Shown: piece after piece, positions 1 to 12,877 of the stretch
Layout of the letters: the number at the start of each line of letters is the position of its first letter
Numbering within the stretch: the stretch's first letter is position 1
DNA from: Oikopleura dioica
Taxonomy: Eukaryota; Chordata; Appendicularia; Copelata; Oikopleuridae
Direction: 5' to 3'
Length of the DNA stretch: 64,000 bases
NCBI GenBank assembly: GCA_907165135.1
Contig: OU015566.1
Location: 11,578,157-11,642,156 of the forward strand
Program-made: the position numbers and the translations under genes
The notes under the pieces: generated by a model
Told to the model about the DNA's origin: nothing
What the model saw: only the letters and a program-made list of their open reading frames with translations
Database searches by the model: none

Positions 1-97
1 ATTCCCTTAACCGCAAGTACCACATATGTAAGTCTGTTTTTATAGAATTGTATTCTCAACTTAATAAGTACACCTATATTTTCCAGTCACTAAGTAG

Positions 98-431
98 CCG
101 AAAAACAGGCAGCTTGAGTCGACACTATCTTACCACGACCGAGATTGTTCTGGTCGCCTCCCGCGGCACCTGGTCGAACGAGTGATCAAATCTTTCAAAC
201 TGCCAATTCAGGCTGATGAGATGAACGTATGCGCCCTGTCTTCTTAGCACGTTGAGTTTGAGGGTTAAACCTTTTCAGGTGCTGTTGAAAACAGATGAAG
301 CTCAGTTGGTTGATTATAAAGACTTTCTTCAATGCATTGATTACAGCAAATCCCACGAAGCACCGCCGAGTGACGATGATTTGGCTCCTCCAGGAATTGA
401 TCTCAAAAATTTTTTATCAAAAAAAAATTGA
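98..431 (+). CDS. EF-hand-like protein, C-terminal exons (5' partial)
   Basis: Two exons read in one phase: about 98-226 and 279-431, joined by a GT-AG intron. The first contains a calcium-loop-like stretch (residues DRDCSGRL) followed by an amphipathic helix; the second has a DYKDFL segment typical of the helix leaving an EF-hand loop, then an acidic tail. A TAG lies just before position 98, so the acceptor is probably the AG at 96-97 and earlier exons lie upstream or outside the window. The 3' end is uncertain. The frame closes at 431, but a possible GA-AG intron from about 386 to the AG at 474 (or about 489) would continue the protein in either of two open frames. One of those frames contains a GAVNYTELF segment that also looks EF-hand-like. 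The family call rests on one loop only. Confidence 0.5.
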
Positions 432-694
432 GAAACAATAGAATCGCTTGCTTTTCACTCGATTGCCCTTTTCAGCCAATAAGAAAATTTCATTTTCCGA
501 GACCAAAAAACAGCGCCTCTCGTGGTCGACCTTCCGCCAATCGGCGCCGTCAATTATACCGAGCTCTTCTCAAAACTGTCAGTTTGAAACCTGGAAGCTT
601 CGGCCATCAAAATCTCTGTTAGATATTTTCCATACACTGCACGCATAATCTATACATAAATATATTTCAATCATACAATCCTAATTCCAAAAAC

Positions 695-768
695 TGCCCT
701 CTGTGAGGCTCGAACTCACGACCTTCAGATTATGAGACTGACGCGCTAACCAACTGCGCCAAGAAGGC
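695..768 (-). tRNA. tRNA-Met (CAU), elongator type
   Basis: The reverse complement folds as a 74-nt cloverleaf. The 7-bp acceptor stem (GCCTTCT/AGAGGGC) has one G-U pair, the D-arm contains AGTTGGTTAG, the anticodon loop is CTCATAA with anticodon CAT, the T-arm contains GTTCGAGCC, and the discriminator is A. It closely resembles animal elongator tRNA-Met and lacks the initiator hallmarks. There is no intron and no encoded CCA. Confidence 0.95.
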
Positions 769-1833
769 TGGGTACTGCGCCTTATCACTTCTTTTAGAAT
801 TCGACCAATAGATGAATGAAAATGACATTCTCGGGACCAAATCCTGACCCCCATGTTTTTTGTGCTCATCTGAAAGTCCGTGATCTGGGGAGTCGAATGG
901 TATATAATTCTCGGACTGAGTCATCGGTAATGACGTCATTATGGATAATTGAAGGGCCGTATGGGGTTAACCTATAGCTACCGCTAATTTTTAATTGAAT
1001 ATAGGAACCTATATCGATTTTGGGCTCATTCGAAAGCGCAGTAATTCAATCTCGCTCAGCGGGGAGAAAACCGAAGAACTAACTGGTTAACTTCTAGTCG
1101 CGAAATAATTTCGCAGATTTCACACCAATCTGAACTCGATATTTTTCTGCTCAACTTGCGTAATGTTTTCACGAGCAACTTTTTTTTCAGACTTGAAAAT
1201 TAAAATTATTTCTTCAAGAAAGATGCCACCTGAAAACTAAAACAACGGTTATGCATCTGGATTCCTTGGCGGTAACACAAAAAGACGCAAATGGCGTTGC
1301 TTGAGAGCTCATCAACGACGATTGCTAATTGACGGTTGACGTTGCCCGGTCGACCGCAGGGACCCTGGTTCCCCTCCCACTAGTACGGTCACATGATCAG
1401 ACCCCGTTCACATGTTTTTCAAACCGTTGTTTCATGTTTGGACATATCGAAATTGCTGGTTTTTACTGATTTTCTAAACACCATTTTCTAGCTAAAAACT
1501 CGGGTCGATGGCAATCAAAATATGGAATCAATCCATTTTTTCGTCGCCAAATTAAAAATCTATACAGTAATTTTGTGCGAAAAATAACATTTTGCGGCTC
1601 AATAATGTAAATAAATAAGGTTCAATTAGAGCTGCTGTTTGCTTGGAATCGACTCATTCTTATTATGTTTCGCGACATCGGTGTTTTTAAATATTAATCA
1701 CCTCTCGTTGAAAATATTTAAAAACTTGGATTGATACAAAGCATCAATCGAGTTGTCAAAAGAACTATCTCAAGTTTGATTTTTTTTCTTTTTTGACAGT
1801 GGACACTTCTACTTGCATAAAATATTAAACCAG
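769..1833. other. Non-coding stretch between tRNA and next gene
   Basis: No supported exon or repeat. The first exon or promoter of the gene starting near 1834 may lie here; an acceptor-like TTTTGACAG ends near 1799. Confidence 0.4.
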
Positions 1834-2973
1834 AAGGCTCCTTTATTCGGCGAAAAAAGCACGCTAGAATCAAACGAAAGAATGGAAAGAAGAGACAGCA
1901 AAAGAAGTATTTTCAAGGCGCTTTTTACAGGTTGGTTTTTCTTTCTATTTTCGTTGTTTTTGACTCGCGCAAGGAATGAAAATGATCCGATGATCCGACC
2001 CTCTTTCGCATTTTCTTTCTTTGGCGCTATTCGAGAAATTCTAACGGCTATTTTAGATCCTCTTGCGAAGGGAAATCCGCCTAGAGAATACGTCAGGCTC
2101 GTGGTTACATTATACCGGAACGTGATAAAAATAAGCAGCTATGAAGAAAAAATGTGCTGCGCTATTTTCTTTTATTCAGATTGTTATGAAAATATGCTTA
2201 TGTTGCTTGCGAATAACAATGAAGAAATATGTTTTGGTGCCGTTAGGTGTAAATAAAAGGCCACTTTGTTTTTGCGACTAAGAAACGAGTTTTATACTGA
2301 ATGACCTTTTTCATGCTACTTTTGTAATGATGACCCAGAAATTAACCTGGCCTTTTCTATTTTTTCCAACCACGTGTCAAGAATCAGCACACCCGAATGG
2401 ATGGCCATTCATGGGTTCAATATGATGGCCGCTCTTCATCTCCCCCACGATGATGTGGACCAAAACAGGTGCGTCTCTTATCACCCTCTTAAATTGAATG
2501 TCTATATTTTCCTTTCTTCCCTGATAAAACCGTTGGCGTATTTCTGCATTACTTCTGTAATTATGAGTCGGTTATTCTATTATCCAGTGGAAGCGCTAAA
2601 AGCAGCAGAGTGGTTAAAGTTTTAAAATCTGGAATTTTTAAGGTTCATGCGCGGTGTAAGTTGCGAAACTGCGGAGACTTCAGGCAGCGATACCGCGGAT
2701 TCGGATGAAGGAAGTGCATCAGAAGGAGAAGTTGATGTGGCGGGGTTGAATTTGGCGGCAAATGATGAGGAATTGGAGGAAGAAGAAGATGATGGAGAAG
2801 AGGCCGAAGCTGAAGAAGCTGATGCGATGGAAGGTAACTGGCAAAAAATGTTTACAAAAAGAATTTTACTCATAATTTAAGCCGAAATCATTGAGCTGGC
2901 GGAAATAGAAGACGATGAAAAGGGCCGAATAGGCGCTGGCGCTGATGGGAAATGGTTGAAAGGACTCGATTGA
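1834..2973 (+). CDS. Helical protein with acidic C-terminal region, 5 exons (5' end uncertain)
   Basis: Five exons fit with consistent phases: 1834-1930, 2036-2236, 2339-2468, 2643-2833 and 2882-2973, giving 236 codons and a TGA. The first in-frame ATG is at 1882, but the frame is open back to an acceptor at 1833, so a further 5' exon is possible. The first two thirds look alpha-helical, like HEAT or armadillo repeats (PREYVRLVVTLYRN, YENMLMLLANN). Exon 4 is strongly acidic, with a run of Glu/Asp near codons 180-205. The protein ends WLKGLD. I do not recognise the family; an acidic tail of this kind is common in nuclear or nucleolar proteins, which is inference. Confidence 0.6.
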
Positions 2974-4559
2974 AGAGCCCCCGCAAAGGAACTTCCGTTA
3001 CCTCTCGCAAATTTCAAGGGCGTCAAGCCACGTTTAAATTGCTGCCGATAGACGACTATCTATAAGATTCAACCCTTCTAAAAAGACCGGAGCACTACGA
3101 CCATCACCCTGTCTATCACGATATCATGGCAAAAGTTCAAACTAAAATCTTTAATCATCATAAAAATTGAATCGACAACGGGACGAAAAAAAAATATTGA
3201 ACTTGTCTGATAGCGGAGACGCTGGAACATATCATGGATGATATCGATATGGATCACCTTTCAAATCTTATGGCTTTCATCGATATTACCTCAGTCTCCA
3301 GGCAGATTTAGCACATAATCCACAGATTTATTTTCAACGGATTTCTTCGGGGAAAGTTTTGATCCTGCAAACAGGGGTTAATGATTTACACGAAATTGTG
3401 GTTATGAAACAAGTCTTGAGAATTCTAGTCTTGGTTCCCTCCTTCCCGTTTCCCCCCGAAAAAACTCCTTTTATATTATTAAATATTATTTTTAATATTT
3501 ATTTTAATATTATTTTATAAAATAATTGTTTTAGTCTCTGTTGACTTTGGTCATCAATTCTCACGTTTAGCAGCCCCTAATCTTCAACCCAAAAAGACAG
3601 ACGTTCCCCTAACCAGAACATATCTTCATTGGCCAAAATTGTGGACAGATAACTTTTGTAAAAAAACATTGAAGGACTGACCGCTGAAAACGTGGCTGTT
3701 AAACTTAATGTTACACGGAAAAAAGCTTCAAAAGCTGGTTTTCTAAATCAAAAAGATTAAATCAAAAAAGCGGAGGAAATACACTTACTTACTATCCGTC
3801 TACAATCACAGAAGGGAGGGTTCATTTCCGCTTTCAAAAGTGGATTAGAAATTTTATCTTCAAAGAAAATTGAATATTAGTTTTTAAGATAACGAAAATA
3901 CGAGTTATTTCTTTAATTGAACCCTTTTTTTCAGCTCCAGATGGAGCGCCAAATGATTGTGGTGGATCTTGCTTAGGAATGGTTTTGTAATAAGTCTTAT
4001 TACAATTTCGTCGATCTGACTGTTCAAAACTCTTTAAAAAAGACGATGACGACGAGACCGAATCCTGTGAAAGCGAATTCGATTAGTTAAAATATACCTC
4101 AAGCCGTTTTTCCTTGTCTTATTTCTTTCTTGTTATCAAATAACGCAAGTTTCTTATGGAAATCCCTTCGAATCGGAATTATGGTCGGCGGTGGTGACAA
4201 GGAGGGCTCTTTCCCGGGCCACGAGTTTCTAACCCGATCAGGGTGAAAACTGCGACACGTAATTATCCAGGAGAAAGCCTTCCGATGCTCTTCACTTACA
4301 TCCTTTCTGCCACCTAATCGTTTTATATTTCTTCGATTAGAAAATCCTTCTACGAAGGCCCCAACGCCATAATGATTGGGCATTAATGACGGATATGAAC
4401 TTTATTTTTTCGAATGAAAATTCAAGATTCTATGTTTTATGCTCATGCTGTAACTAAAACAAAGAGAATGAGTATGTCCAAGACGCTTTTAAAATTTTAG
4501 CTCTTTTGTCAATTAGTAATTGACAATTACCCTCTTTTATGGAAGCAAATACTTTTTAA
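2974..4559. other. Mostly non-coding; possible degraded exon near 3944-4086
   Basis: An AT-rich run of ATT/AAT repeats lies at about 3474-3530. Around 4000-4086 a short open frame ends in an acidic, Ser/Glu-rich tail and a TAG, like a protein C-terminus, but no acceptor joins it cleanly to an upstream exon. A 94-codon minus-strand frame at 4099-4383 has no recognisable motif. Confidence 0.3.
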
Positions 4560-4981
4560 ATGCTGGGAAATTCGTTAGTTCATCTGAAAATGCGTTCTTT
4601 TCCCCCTCTTTTATACCCGTTTTGCAACGGGTTGCCAATTCTACAGAAGACATTAGAAACGAATCCTGCTTTTACACAAGTTCCCGAGTATGAAATCAGT
4701 ACTGATAATGATACAATTTTGGCCCGAAACGATCCCGACAACTACCAAGAAATTAACTACGAGGAAGAGACTACTATCAACATCTATTACGTCACTTTCG
4801 GCTGTCTGGGTAACATCATAAAACTAATACTGTAAGATGAGGATAACAGGCTAAATTTCAGCTGGTCTTTTCCTGATCGGTGCTCTTCTTGGTCGTGACA
4901 GATTGGTGGCTTGCGTAAGATTTGGATGTTTTCGATGAATTTTAATTTTTTTAGCTGCTCTTCATATGGTGTTGCTGTTGA
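4560..4981 (+). CDS. Small predicted membrane protein, 3 exons
   Basis: Exons 4560-4809, 4862-4914 and 4955-4981 join in phase with GT-AG introns of 52 and 40 nt, giving about 109 residues. The N-terminal half is polar and acidic (EINYEEETTIN). The C-terminal half is hydrophobic, with two membrane-like segments around YYVTFGCLAGLFLIGALL and LVACLLFIW, ending in three cysteines that could be palmitoylated. The ATG at 4560 is the first in frame, although an acceptor-like CTACAG just before the acidic part leaves the true first exon open. No family recognised. Confidence 0.55.
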
Positions 4982-5455
4982 ATGAAAGGTTCCAAAATTT
5001 TTCTGATTAAACTGGTTCTACTTTTCGATGAAAATATATTTTATATAAGAAAAGACCCTTTCTATGATAATTAATGATAAGAAGAAGCACGCGACTAAAG
5101 TTATTTTCTTAAAAAAGCTGAACATTTTGCAACAAAGTGCGGCCAAAGTGGCATTCGTTTTTCTAAAGAAATCCGCCATGGGAAGCATTTTCGTCCAAAT
5201 CAACATTTGATTTCTTTAAATTCCTCGCTAGAAGAAATCTCACGCGCCAGCGTTCATTAAAACTCCGCTTCGTATATCTTCTAATTAAACAAGTTCTAGT
5301 ATCTTGCTGCTCTAAGAAAAAGCTAAAATATCATCTTATTTTTTATTCAACAAGAGCTTTTCGACAGCAGAAGATTCTATTTGCCCAGTGAGAAACATAC
5401 ATAAATTTCGTTACGAAAAAGAACACTATAAAAAGCATTGAAGTCAAAGTTACTT

Positions 5456-6185
5456 TCAAAATTTACCTCCGTGAACATCTGCGAATGGATAGGCCATTAT
5501 TCGATCGGACCAGAGCTTGACCTTATCATGTGTTCCCTTAAAAATGATATAATCCTCGGATCGTTTTTTTTTTACCTTTCGTGTAAGTGGGTAAATATCC
5601 ATCTGCAATAAACCACTGAAAACAAGGAGATCTACCCACGTCGGTCCTTTCGTCCCAAAAAGAAAGTCATTATTCCCAAGAATAGTGTTGAAGTACTCGT
5701 ATCCCTGAACTCTCACAGCTTCAAGATCTCTATCTGAAACTGGCTTTTTCGCGAAGAAAGGACTCAAAATCTTCATAGCGCTTGGGAAAAGCGTTCCATA
5801 GTAGTAATCGACGATTTTCTGCATTTTCTCGCCTGTTTCTCCGGAAGGGTTCATTTCTTGAAGAAAAAATAAAAGAGAGAGCCGAAGAAAAGAAGATTTC
5901 GTTACCTTTATGAATGCCGTAGTTGTCGATTAGGTACTTGCAAATGTCGACAGTTTCGGTGAGAACAGTATCATCGTCGACAAGCACGGGAACGGTGTGT
6001 TTCGGGTTGAGTTTCAAAAACCAGTCTTCATGCTGCTCATTTTTCATCAAATTGATCTCGACATAGTTCACCTTCACATCGCAGGTACGGGAAACCATCT
6101 GCGCCGTCCTGGCGAAGGGAGATACGGGGTTGAAGTAAAGAGTCACTTCTTTTGCATTTGTAACTTTCGAAGAGTTGCTACCCAT
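5456..6185 (-). CDS. Glutathione S-transferase, theta/delta-like
   Basis: Two exons on the minus strand (6185-5906 and 5856-5456) joined by a 49-nt GT-AG intron give 226 residues, a normal length for a cytosolic GST. The N-terminal thioredoxin-like domain shows LYFNPVSPFART, where the Ser is in the position used for catalysis in theta/delta/zeta classes, then the TVPVLVDDD segment with the cis-Pro that contacts glutathione, then ETVDICKYLI. The helical C-terminal domain includes GPTWVDLLVFSGLL, a typical capping-box region. Expected role: conjugation of glutathione to electrophiles in the cytosol. A short extra N-terminus begins MGSNSS, so the Gly2 could be a myristoylation site. Exact class cannot be fixed without a tree. 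Confidence 0.88.
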
Positions 6186-7530
6186 GTTATAAGTAATCTC
6201 TTATTGTGAATTTTGAGATTGAATGCTCGTCATGGTCAATTTATATTTTAAATGGCGTTTCTTTCTTCTCGAAGCTTCCGAAACACTATTTGCCAGAGGA
6301 GTTCTTTTGTAAGAAACTCTATTTACGACTTTCGATTGATAAGACCGGATGGAATGATTCGAACATTCTGGACCTTGCTGCTTTACAAAAAATGAGAAAT
6401 CATCATCTTTCGCGCCATCTTTATGATTCTTCACGTGTTTTGTCATTGGTAGTTACAAGTACATGTTTTGCCACATTTTTCTCCGAGTAATTGCGGTATT
6501 TATATGTTCGTTTATCATTCCTCTTCTGTCATTGACAGCTTACGTCATGAATTCCAGTTCGCCACGAGTTTTCACGATTTCTAATTCAATCAAAAACAGA
6601 TGGGAAAATGCGTTCATTTAAAACATTGTTCCCCTTTTTTATTTTAAAATTGCGTGTCCCGGATTGCCGCAGTTATTACGCAACAAGTCGTCGAGGGCCT
6701 TGAATTATGTTTCAATTTTGCACCTGGATGCTTTTTAAGCTGCGGCTGAATTTTTTAGCGAATCCTTTTTGGAGAAGTTTTGCTTTTCTTCAATTAAACG
6801 CGATAAGCGAGCTTTAATGCTTACAATCTGCTGGTGAACGAGGCGCTTATCGCCGGGAATTGGGCTCCTTCAAATGCTCTAATGTGTTTGTTTTTGTTGT
6901 TGCAGAATTTATGGAAGGTGAGGCGACAATAACGCAGATACGTGAAGTGGAAAAGATATCTGAAAAGGGCCTTGCGTCAAGACTTCCTTCTTGAAATTTC
7001 AAAGTGCTGGATTTTTTCTTGGATACAACAAAACTGGACGATCGATAACATGCCCTTTTAATAAATCAAATGACTCAAAAAAAGGATGAACACTTCAATA
7101 AGCCTTCCATTAAATTACTGAGCCCTTAAACTCGCCGAAAAGTTCGCACTGATCCCCGTCCAGATCCACTATCATTAATCAAAACACGTTTGTGCACTTT
7201 TTTTCTTCTAGCAAAATCGCAAACGTGAACAAAAAAGGAGTAAAGGTTGATAAATGCAATTATCTTGATTTTCACTTATTTAAAAACTGGGTGCCGGACG
7301 ATGTCAGCTTTGATACAGCTAATTAAATAAACGTTATCATCAGCTGCTCACGCATGTCAAATAAAATCCAACATTTTGAACAGCTAAAATTTTTGTTCTG
7401 AAAAGATGACGATAGATTTGCTTCCGAGAAAATTCTAAAAAGTAAAAAAACCAAGATTGATATTATTTATTTATTTCAGAGAAAATAATAAAGATTATTT
7501 CATGTGATTATAAGGCAGGCGTAAAAACTT
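6186..7530. other. Non-coding stretch between GST and next minus gene
   Basis: Overlapping open frames on both strands at 6200-6490 cannot both be real and show no motif. A minimal exon-like unit with acceptor and donor occurs near 6904-6920. No repeat seen. Confidence 0.4.
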
Positions 7531-8567
7531 TTAGGCTGATTTCTGGACTGACAAGATATTGTTGAGGTTAAATCCATCGATCGGGTTTTGGCCATTTTCT
7601 CGACCGATTGCGTTATTCATCAGAAGAATGAGATCATATGTATTCGCAGCTATCTTTTCAGGGTCCAAGAAATTCTCTGGTTCCTTTGTGACGATATCAG
7701 CCAGAATTGTTGTCATCAAAGTCGACATCATCAAAGTGCTCAGCTTGTCGAAAGATCCTGGTTTTGCGGGAAGAAAATGACAAAAGGAATCGCATGGGCT
7801 CGTTTTGTCAAGACTGGAGAGAGTCATTTTGATATTTAGCGCTCTTTCCTTTAGAAAATCAGAGCTACGTTTGTAAAATTCATTCTGCAGTTTTCGGCCT
7901 ATGTAGAGAATAAATAAAAAGACTTCAAGAGATGAACTTACTTTTGAAAAGAACACCCAAGCCAGAAAGTGGTTTTCTCACTTGGCAAGAAGTCTGTGCG
8001 TTCTTCGACGAAGTTGCAGATTCGTCTGGCTCAACGTTGACCGCAGGATTGTTGACACTGACAGACAATTCGGTCTTCTTCCTTTTGATTGCTCTTTTCT
8101 TGGGTAATTTTATGTTCGCTCTTTTGAGAAGATTATTGAGCTGAAAATTTGTCATCTTCAACGAATCGATTCGAAAGCATTCGTCTTCATTGAAGATAAT
8201 GTCAAAACAGATTGTCTTCGATTCTTCTTCGCCAACTCTCTCGGCAAGTTTCTTGAAACAGCTTGACATTAAATTTTCAATCGTCAGACTCGACGGCTCA
8301 TCGATTTTCCAGATTTTCACCCACTCATCTTCATCGTCGTCGTCGCACTCCATCTCTTCCACAGTCATCTGAGTATTCGCACGATTTAATTGTTCTCTCG
8401 CAGCTTCCAAAAATACGTCTGAGTGCAACTGCTCTAAGAAAAGATAAGCGAAATTTTATTTATCCAACCTTACTTCTAAATAACAGTCCCATCGACGACA
8501 ATGATTCTTGATCATCCTCAGAGTCTTTTCGACCTAAACTGGAGCCAGATTTTCGAGCAGTTTTCAT
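7531..8567 (-). CDS. Unknown nuclear-looking protein, 3 exons, 317 aa
   Basis: Minus-strand exons 8567-8474, 8433-7942 and 7898-7531 join in phase through introns of 40 and 43 nt, giving a complete 317-residue protein from ATG to stop. It begins MKTARKSG, has an acidic run (ECDDDDEDEW) near residue 57, a long helical section, then a basic cluster (KLPKKRAIKRKK) near residue 140 that resembles a nuclear localisation signal. The C-terminal exon is helical with two methionine-rich turns. No domain is recognised. The short motif GLLF/GVLF followed by a basic residue occurs at the ends of exons 1 and 2. Confidence 0.75.
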
Positions 8568-11500
8568 TTTATTGTATCAGAATTATCTCTTTCGTAAATG
8601 AATAACAATGCAATAAACAAAAAATGCATTTCACCCAGTTATCTAGAATGATTGCAGAGTAATCGAAACCGTCAAATACGGTTTCAATAAGACTTTTATT
8701 CCAGAGTTCGGAATTTATTATACAACACCTTTATTTTTCTAAAAGATAAAAAAGCGGACACTCGAAGATTAAAGTCACAGCATATTTTAAAGTGATTCAA
8801 ATAGAGGAGAATTAGTTCTATTATTTTTTGGAACTAGATGCTCTTGAATTCAATTTTCGGTTTCAAACCTTAAATCTAATCAATACTTATTGTTTACCCT
8901 GAAAGCCGACTCCAGAGGCTCATTTCTGAGTACACTAAGTACCTCGAAGGGAAAAAAGCGGAAGTTTTTTTTGTGTTTCGTTCTTTGTAAATTTAGTTTA
9001 TATCAAGGCAAAACATGACCAACTGTCAATTAGGAATAATGCTTTTCCATTGAAAACATGCTAATCAAATCCATTCAATGTCAATTTAAAAAACAACGCC
9101 GAATCATTTAGAGTTTACTTTGAAAACTTGATGTTATTGTGACACCCTTATTGCCAATTATTTACCAATAATTACCGATTATCAATTATCAATTATTATC
9201 AAGTGTATAGCATCTTCATCTTCAATGTTTTCTTTTTTTTCTTAATCTGAGTAATAATTATGCTATCAAAAGCAACGCGTGGTACAGCTTTGTAATGGTG
9301 CCATTTGACATCGTATTTTGGTTTTAGGGATTTCTGCTTTTGATCCTTTTTTCGCGTTGATGATTTTTTAAACTTCCATTTTCTCAGGGGCGGGCGAAAA
9401 CGATGGTCACTTAATCGAGCACTTAATCCAACGTTTTAAGGATTTCCAAAAAAGGGCTGGACAGCGGAAATCCACCTGGACGAAAGAACCGGAATTTTAG
9501 TTTCCCCGGATAAAGAAATTAAGAATGAAGAAAATCTTTCAAAGGCGGCAGCTTTTAGAAAACAAGATCGCTTGATGGCGCGTTTTTCGATGCTCGACCA
9601 ATCAACACTTGTATTTTCCTTTCTCATGATTGGTCAAAAACAAAACAAAGACGCCACCAAGCGATCTTTTCTTTCGAAAACCCATCTTTCGGAATTTTTT
9701 TATTTTATACTTGAAAGATAGTGAGTTTCTCCTGTAATCAGTTTTCAAGGGTGTCAACCTGTTTTCTAAAAAAATCTTTAGAGGAGTCTTACCTTCCACG
9801 GCGCATGAGATAAATTTCTTAAGCCGTAAAATCTCCACGTTTCGCGCAAAGTGAACAATTTCACCTCTAAAGCACCGTGAAAATTCCCTCCTGGGCGGGA
9901 GCGCTCTTTTTATACAGGATCGAAAGCTTGGGAGGACTTTTTTCGAAATTAAATTTCAGTTAGATCGCCCCTGTCCAAAGATGAGCCCTTCAGATTGTTA
10001 CGAGAGCGGGTTCTTTCTTGAGGCTCTATTTCGTCAACGATTTATCGTGTGATGCGAATACAAGATAAATCTAATCGGTGAGGTTGAGTTTCGGGCTTTT
10101 AGAGCGCGAATTATGCCATTTTGACATCCCGAATTCGCTCCTGCGTCTTAAATTTTGACGCTAATGCAAATCTTCTAGGAAAAATCGACCACAAGAAGTC
10201 TTCATCTTTTCTTTAAAAAAAGGTTCTGTTTTGAAATGAAACTTGCATTTAGAAATAACATTCTCTGGGCAAGCTGCAACTGCATAATGCTTATATTTTG
10301 CTCTCTAAAAAGCATCTTACGGAACTTGAGATGATCCGAGCGCGAGTCGAGCAGCTGCGGACAAGTGCCTGAAATCCCCGCCGCCGAGCTAACGACTATT
10401 TTGCACCGCCCGTTAACACCGCTGAAATTAGCCCCTTAGCCCTGAGAAAGCACAAATTCTAGGCCGAGTCCTTAGATTTAGGGCCCCAGAATAGAATAAA
10501 CAACCATCTGTTCAAAGTAAATATTACTGAAAAAATGCTCTTTAGGCCGTTTTCTTCTCTAAATATTTTTTGACAACTTTCTTGTCGTATATCTAAAGCT
10601 TAATGAATGATTGATAAGAAAGGTCAACTCCGAAACCTCGATAAGAATATATTTTTGTTTGCGTACTCGTAGAGCTCTGGATAAGCAGCTTATTCTGAAG
10701 ATAATGGTACGTGTTATCTTGGGTCTAGAGTCTAGACCAAAATCCTCAAGTTTCTTTTTCTTGGCCTGAAAGAAATGCTAAAAGAGGCAAGGAAAATTTA
10801 GAATAATCAAAGCTTTAATTATTCCTGCGAAAAATGAGCGGATTAAAGATTGTGATAAGAAGCGTGGCTTTGACGCTTTAATCACTCAATTAGACTAACG
10901 CGCACTCGCTCGATGTTTTTTCTACAGCTGCTCGAGAGCTTCGTGAGCTCTTCATAAGGAGCGATTCTAAATCCACCTAGCTTTAAATCGCTTATCCATT
11001 CCCACTATTGAACTTGCTCTAAAAAGCCAAATTTAGCAGAAAAAGTTCGAACCGTTCTAAATTCGATCGATCTGGTTTCTAGTGAATGCCACATCAATAA
11101 AGCGCAGTTCCTTCAAATCAGCGTGCTTTAGTTTCCGGAACTTTGTTTTTATACATGACAATCCGGCATGTATCTATCAACTCTCAAACTACTGATTTCT
11201 GTGATGGTAACATTCTTTTTCTTCAGAAGTCAGTTTTGAAAATTGCTTCTAAAATTGAAATGAGTCTCAAGTTTTTTTTTTCAGTTTTTTGATTCTTCAG
11301 AAATTCTGAAGACAGGTGACAATCCTTCAAATTTATAAGACAGTAACTTGTCAAGTCGACTCTGTTTCTTCTGGAAGTGATGCAAAGGTCGCCCCATATT
11401 GTGTTGAACAAACGCAACGGTCCTCCAAATAAATAAACCCAAACAAACTCGCACTATTTAAACTCCTCCCATTTCCCTAAAAAGACCAAAAAAGAGAGAA

Positions 11501-11741
11501 AATGTTTTGGTTTCTTGGCTTTCTCTCAAGTGAGTAGCGTCTAATTTGTTTTTTCCGAAAAGAGGGCCTACCCCCTTAATAAATCGAATTCTGATCCTTT
11601 GGGGTGTTTTCGTGTTCGTGTTGTTGAGGGTTGAGTACCACTCTTTCGCGTCCACTTTCGCCTGAGCTGGAGATTATCCACGAGGCTTAGTTCTCCTGGA
11701 ACAGGGCTGGTAGAGACTCTCCTGATCATTTACACTTACAG
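8568..11741. other. 3.2 kb without a supported gene
   Basis: Scattered short open frames on both strands (for example minus 9436-9838 and 11223-11655) lack splice consistency or motifs. The first exon of the glutathione peroxidase should lie in the right part: an ATG at 11153 followed by a phase-1 donor at about 11205, or a hydrophobic start at 11169, are candidates but neither is decisive. Confidence 0.4.
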
Positions 11742-12877
11742 GTGCGCTTGGGTCGAGATTTTACGGCTACGAGGCGCTGACCATCGATCATGAAAAGATT
11801 TCAATGAGCAACTATCGAGGCAATGTCACTATCGTTGTGAATGTAGCGACCAACTGAGGATTGGCCAATGATCACTATCCGCAGCTCCAGGTAACAAAAA
11901 GTCTTTTAGTACTTTTTCTCTGTCCTCCAGCATCTTGTTCTTGAGTTGTCTGAGAAGGATAATTCTACGTAGCAATTGATTCGATTAATTATGAATAACT
12001 AGAACTTCTACGAAGAAATGGGTGATCAAGGACTCTCAATTATCGCATTCCCGTGTAATCAATTTCTGTGGCAGGTAAATATACACCCACTATTCGGCTA
12101 TTTTGGAGCGTTTTATTTTTAGGAGCCTGGCACAGATGAGGAAATCAAAGAACGTATTCACGATAAATATGGCATCACATTTCAGATGATGCACAAAATC
12201 AAGGTCAATGGAAGGGACGCCATTGATATTTACAAATGGCTCAAAAGTACTCCCGTCGGAGGCGACAGGTATCAAATAAAATACATCAGAATTTGATCAA
12301 AATACTCAGATAAATGAAATTTCGGCAGGATTATTTTTGGACAAGTCGCGTTTTTTTTATCAACACGAAATTTTTCGACAGAAAGGCAATTTTCACCCTG
12401 ATTTTTTAACATTTTTGATAGAGGAAATTTTGGTGAGTCAGCTCAGTTTTCCTGTGAGCACTAAAAGTCAACGATCGACATACTGATAAGGGTGTGACGC
12501 GTAAAAATGTCAAAAGCGTCGGATGTAATAAGATCGTTTAGAAAGAGCAGTAATTAGCATTTACTTTTCGGGCTCAACAGATTCTCTTATCGGAAAAACT
12601 TATACAGGGAAAATAAGAACAAGGCCATTTTAGAGTATTCTTTCTCTAATTTTCAGCATTCATGTATGAGTAAGAAACTGAGGATTTACAAGCTCGAGAG
12701 TTTCAAAAACACAAAAGTCTTATCATTCTGTTTAGAAAAATCAAGTGGAACTTTACAAACTTTCTCCTCGACCGGTGTGGAAACGTCCGTTACCGGCATG
12801 AACCTTCTGAACGACCGAACGAGTGGAAACAAGATGTAATAGAACTCCTCAGCGAATCTGCTCAAGACTGTCAGTAG
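11742..12877 (+). CDS. Selenocysteine-containing glutathione peroxidase (5' partial)
   Basis: Exons 11742-11890, 12003-12074, 12123-12268 and 12736-12877 join in phase. The frame holds one internal TGA at 11855-11857 in NVATN-TGA-GLANDHYPQL, exactly where glutathione peroxidases carry selenocysteine. The rest of the family signature is present: FPCNQF with the catalytic Gln, QEPGTDEEI, and IKWNF with the catalytic Trp and Asn. The enzyme reduces peroxides using thiols. The C-terminus (LLSESAQDCQ) is slightly extended. The loop and the QEPGT region are closest to phospholipid-hydroperoxide-type enzymes. The start codon lies on an unassigned upstream exon. A SECIS-like element is downstream at 13090-13161, so TGA is read as Sec rather than a nonsense mutation. 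Confidence 0.9.

Noticed and set aside
2622-2873. Minus-strand serine-rich ORF
   Set aside because: Antisense shadow of the acidic exon of the 1834-2973 gene, which is phase-consistent.
12300-12420. Candidate glutathione peroxidase exon starting after ACTCAG (AAATGAAATTTCGGC)
   Set aside because: It resembles a KWNF region with Trp changed to TGA, but frames do not join and a clean exon with IKWNF exists at 12736-12877.
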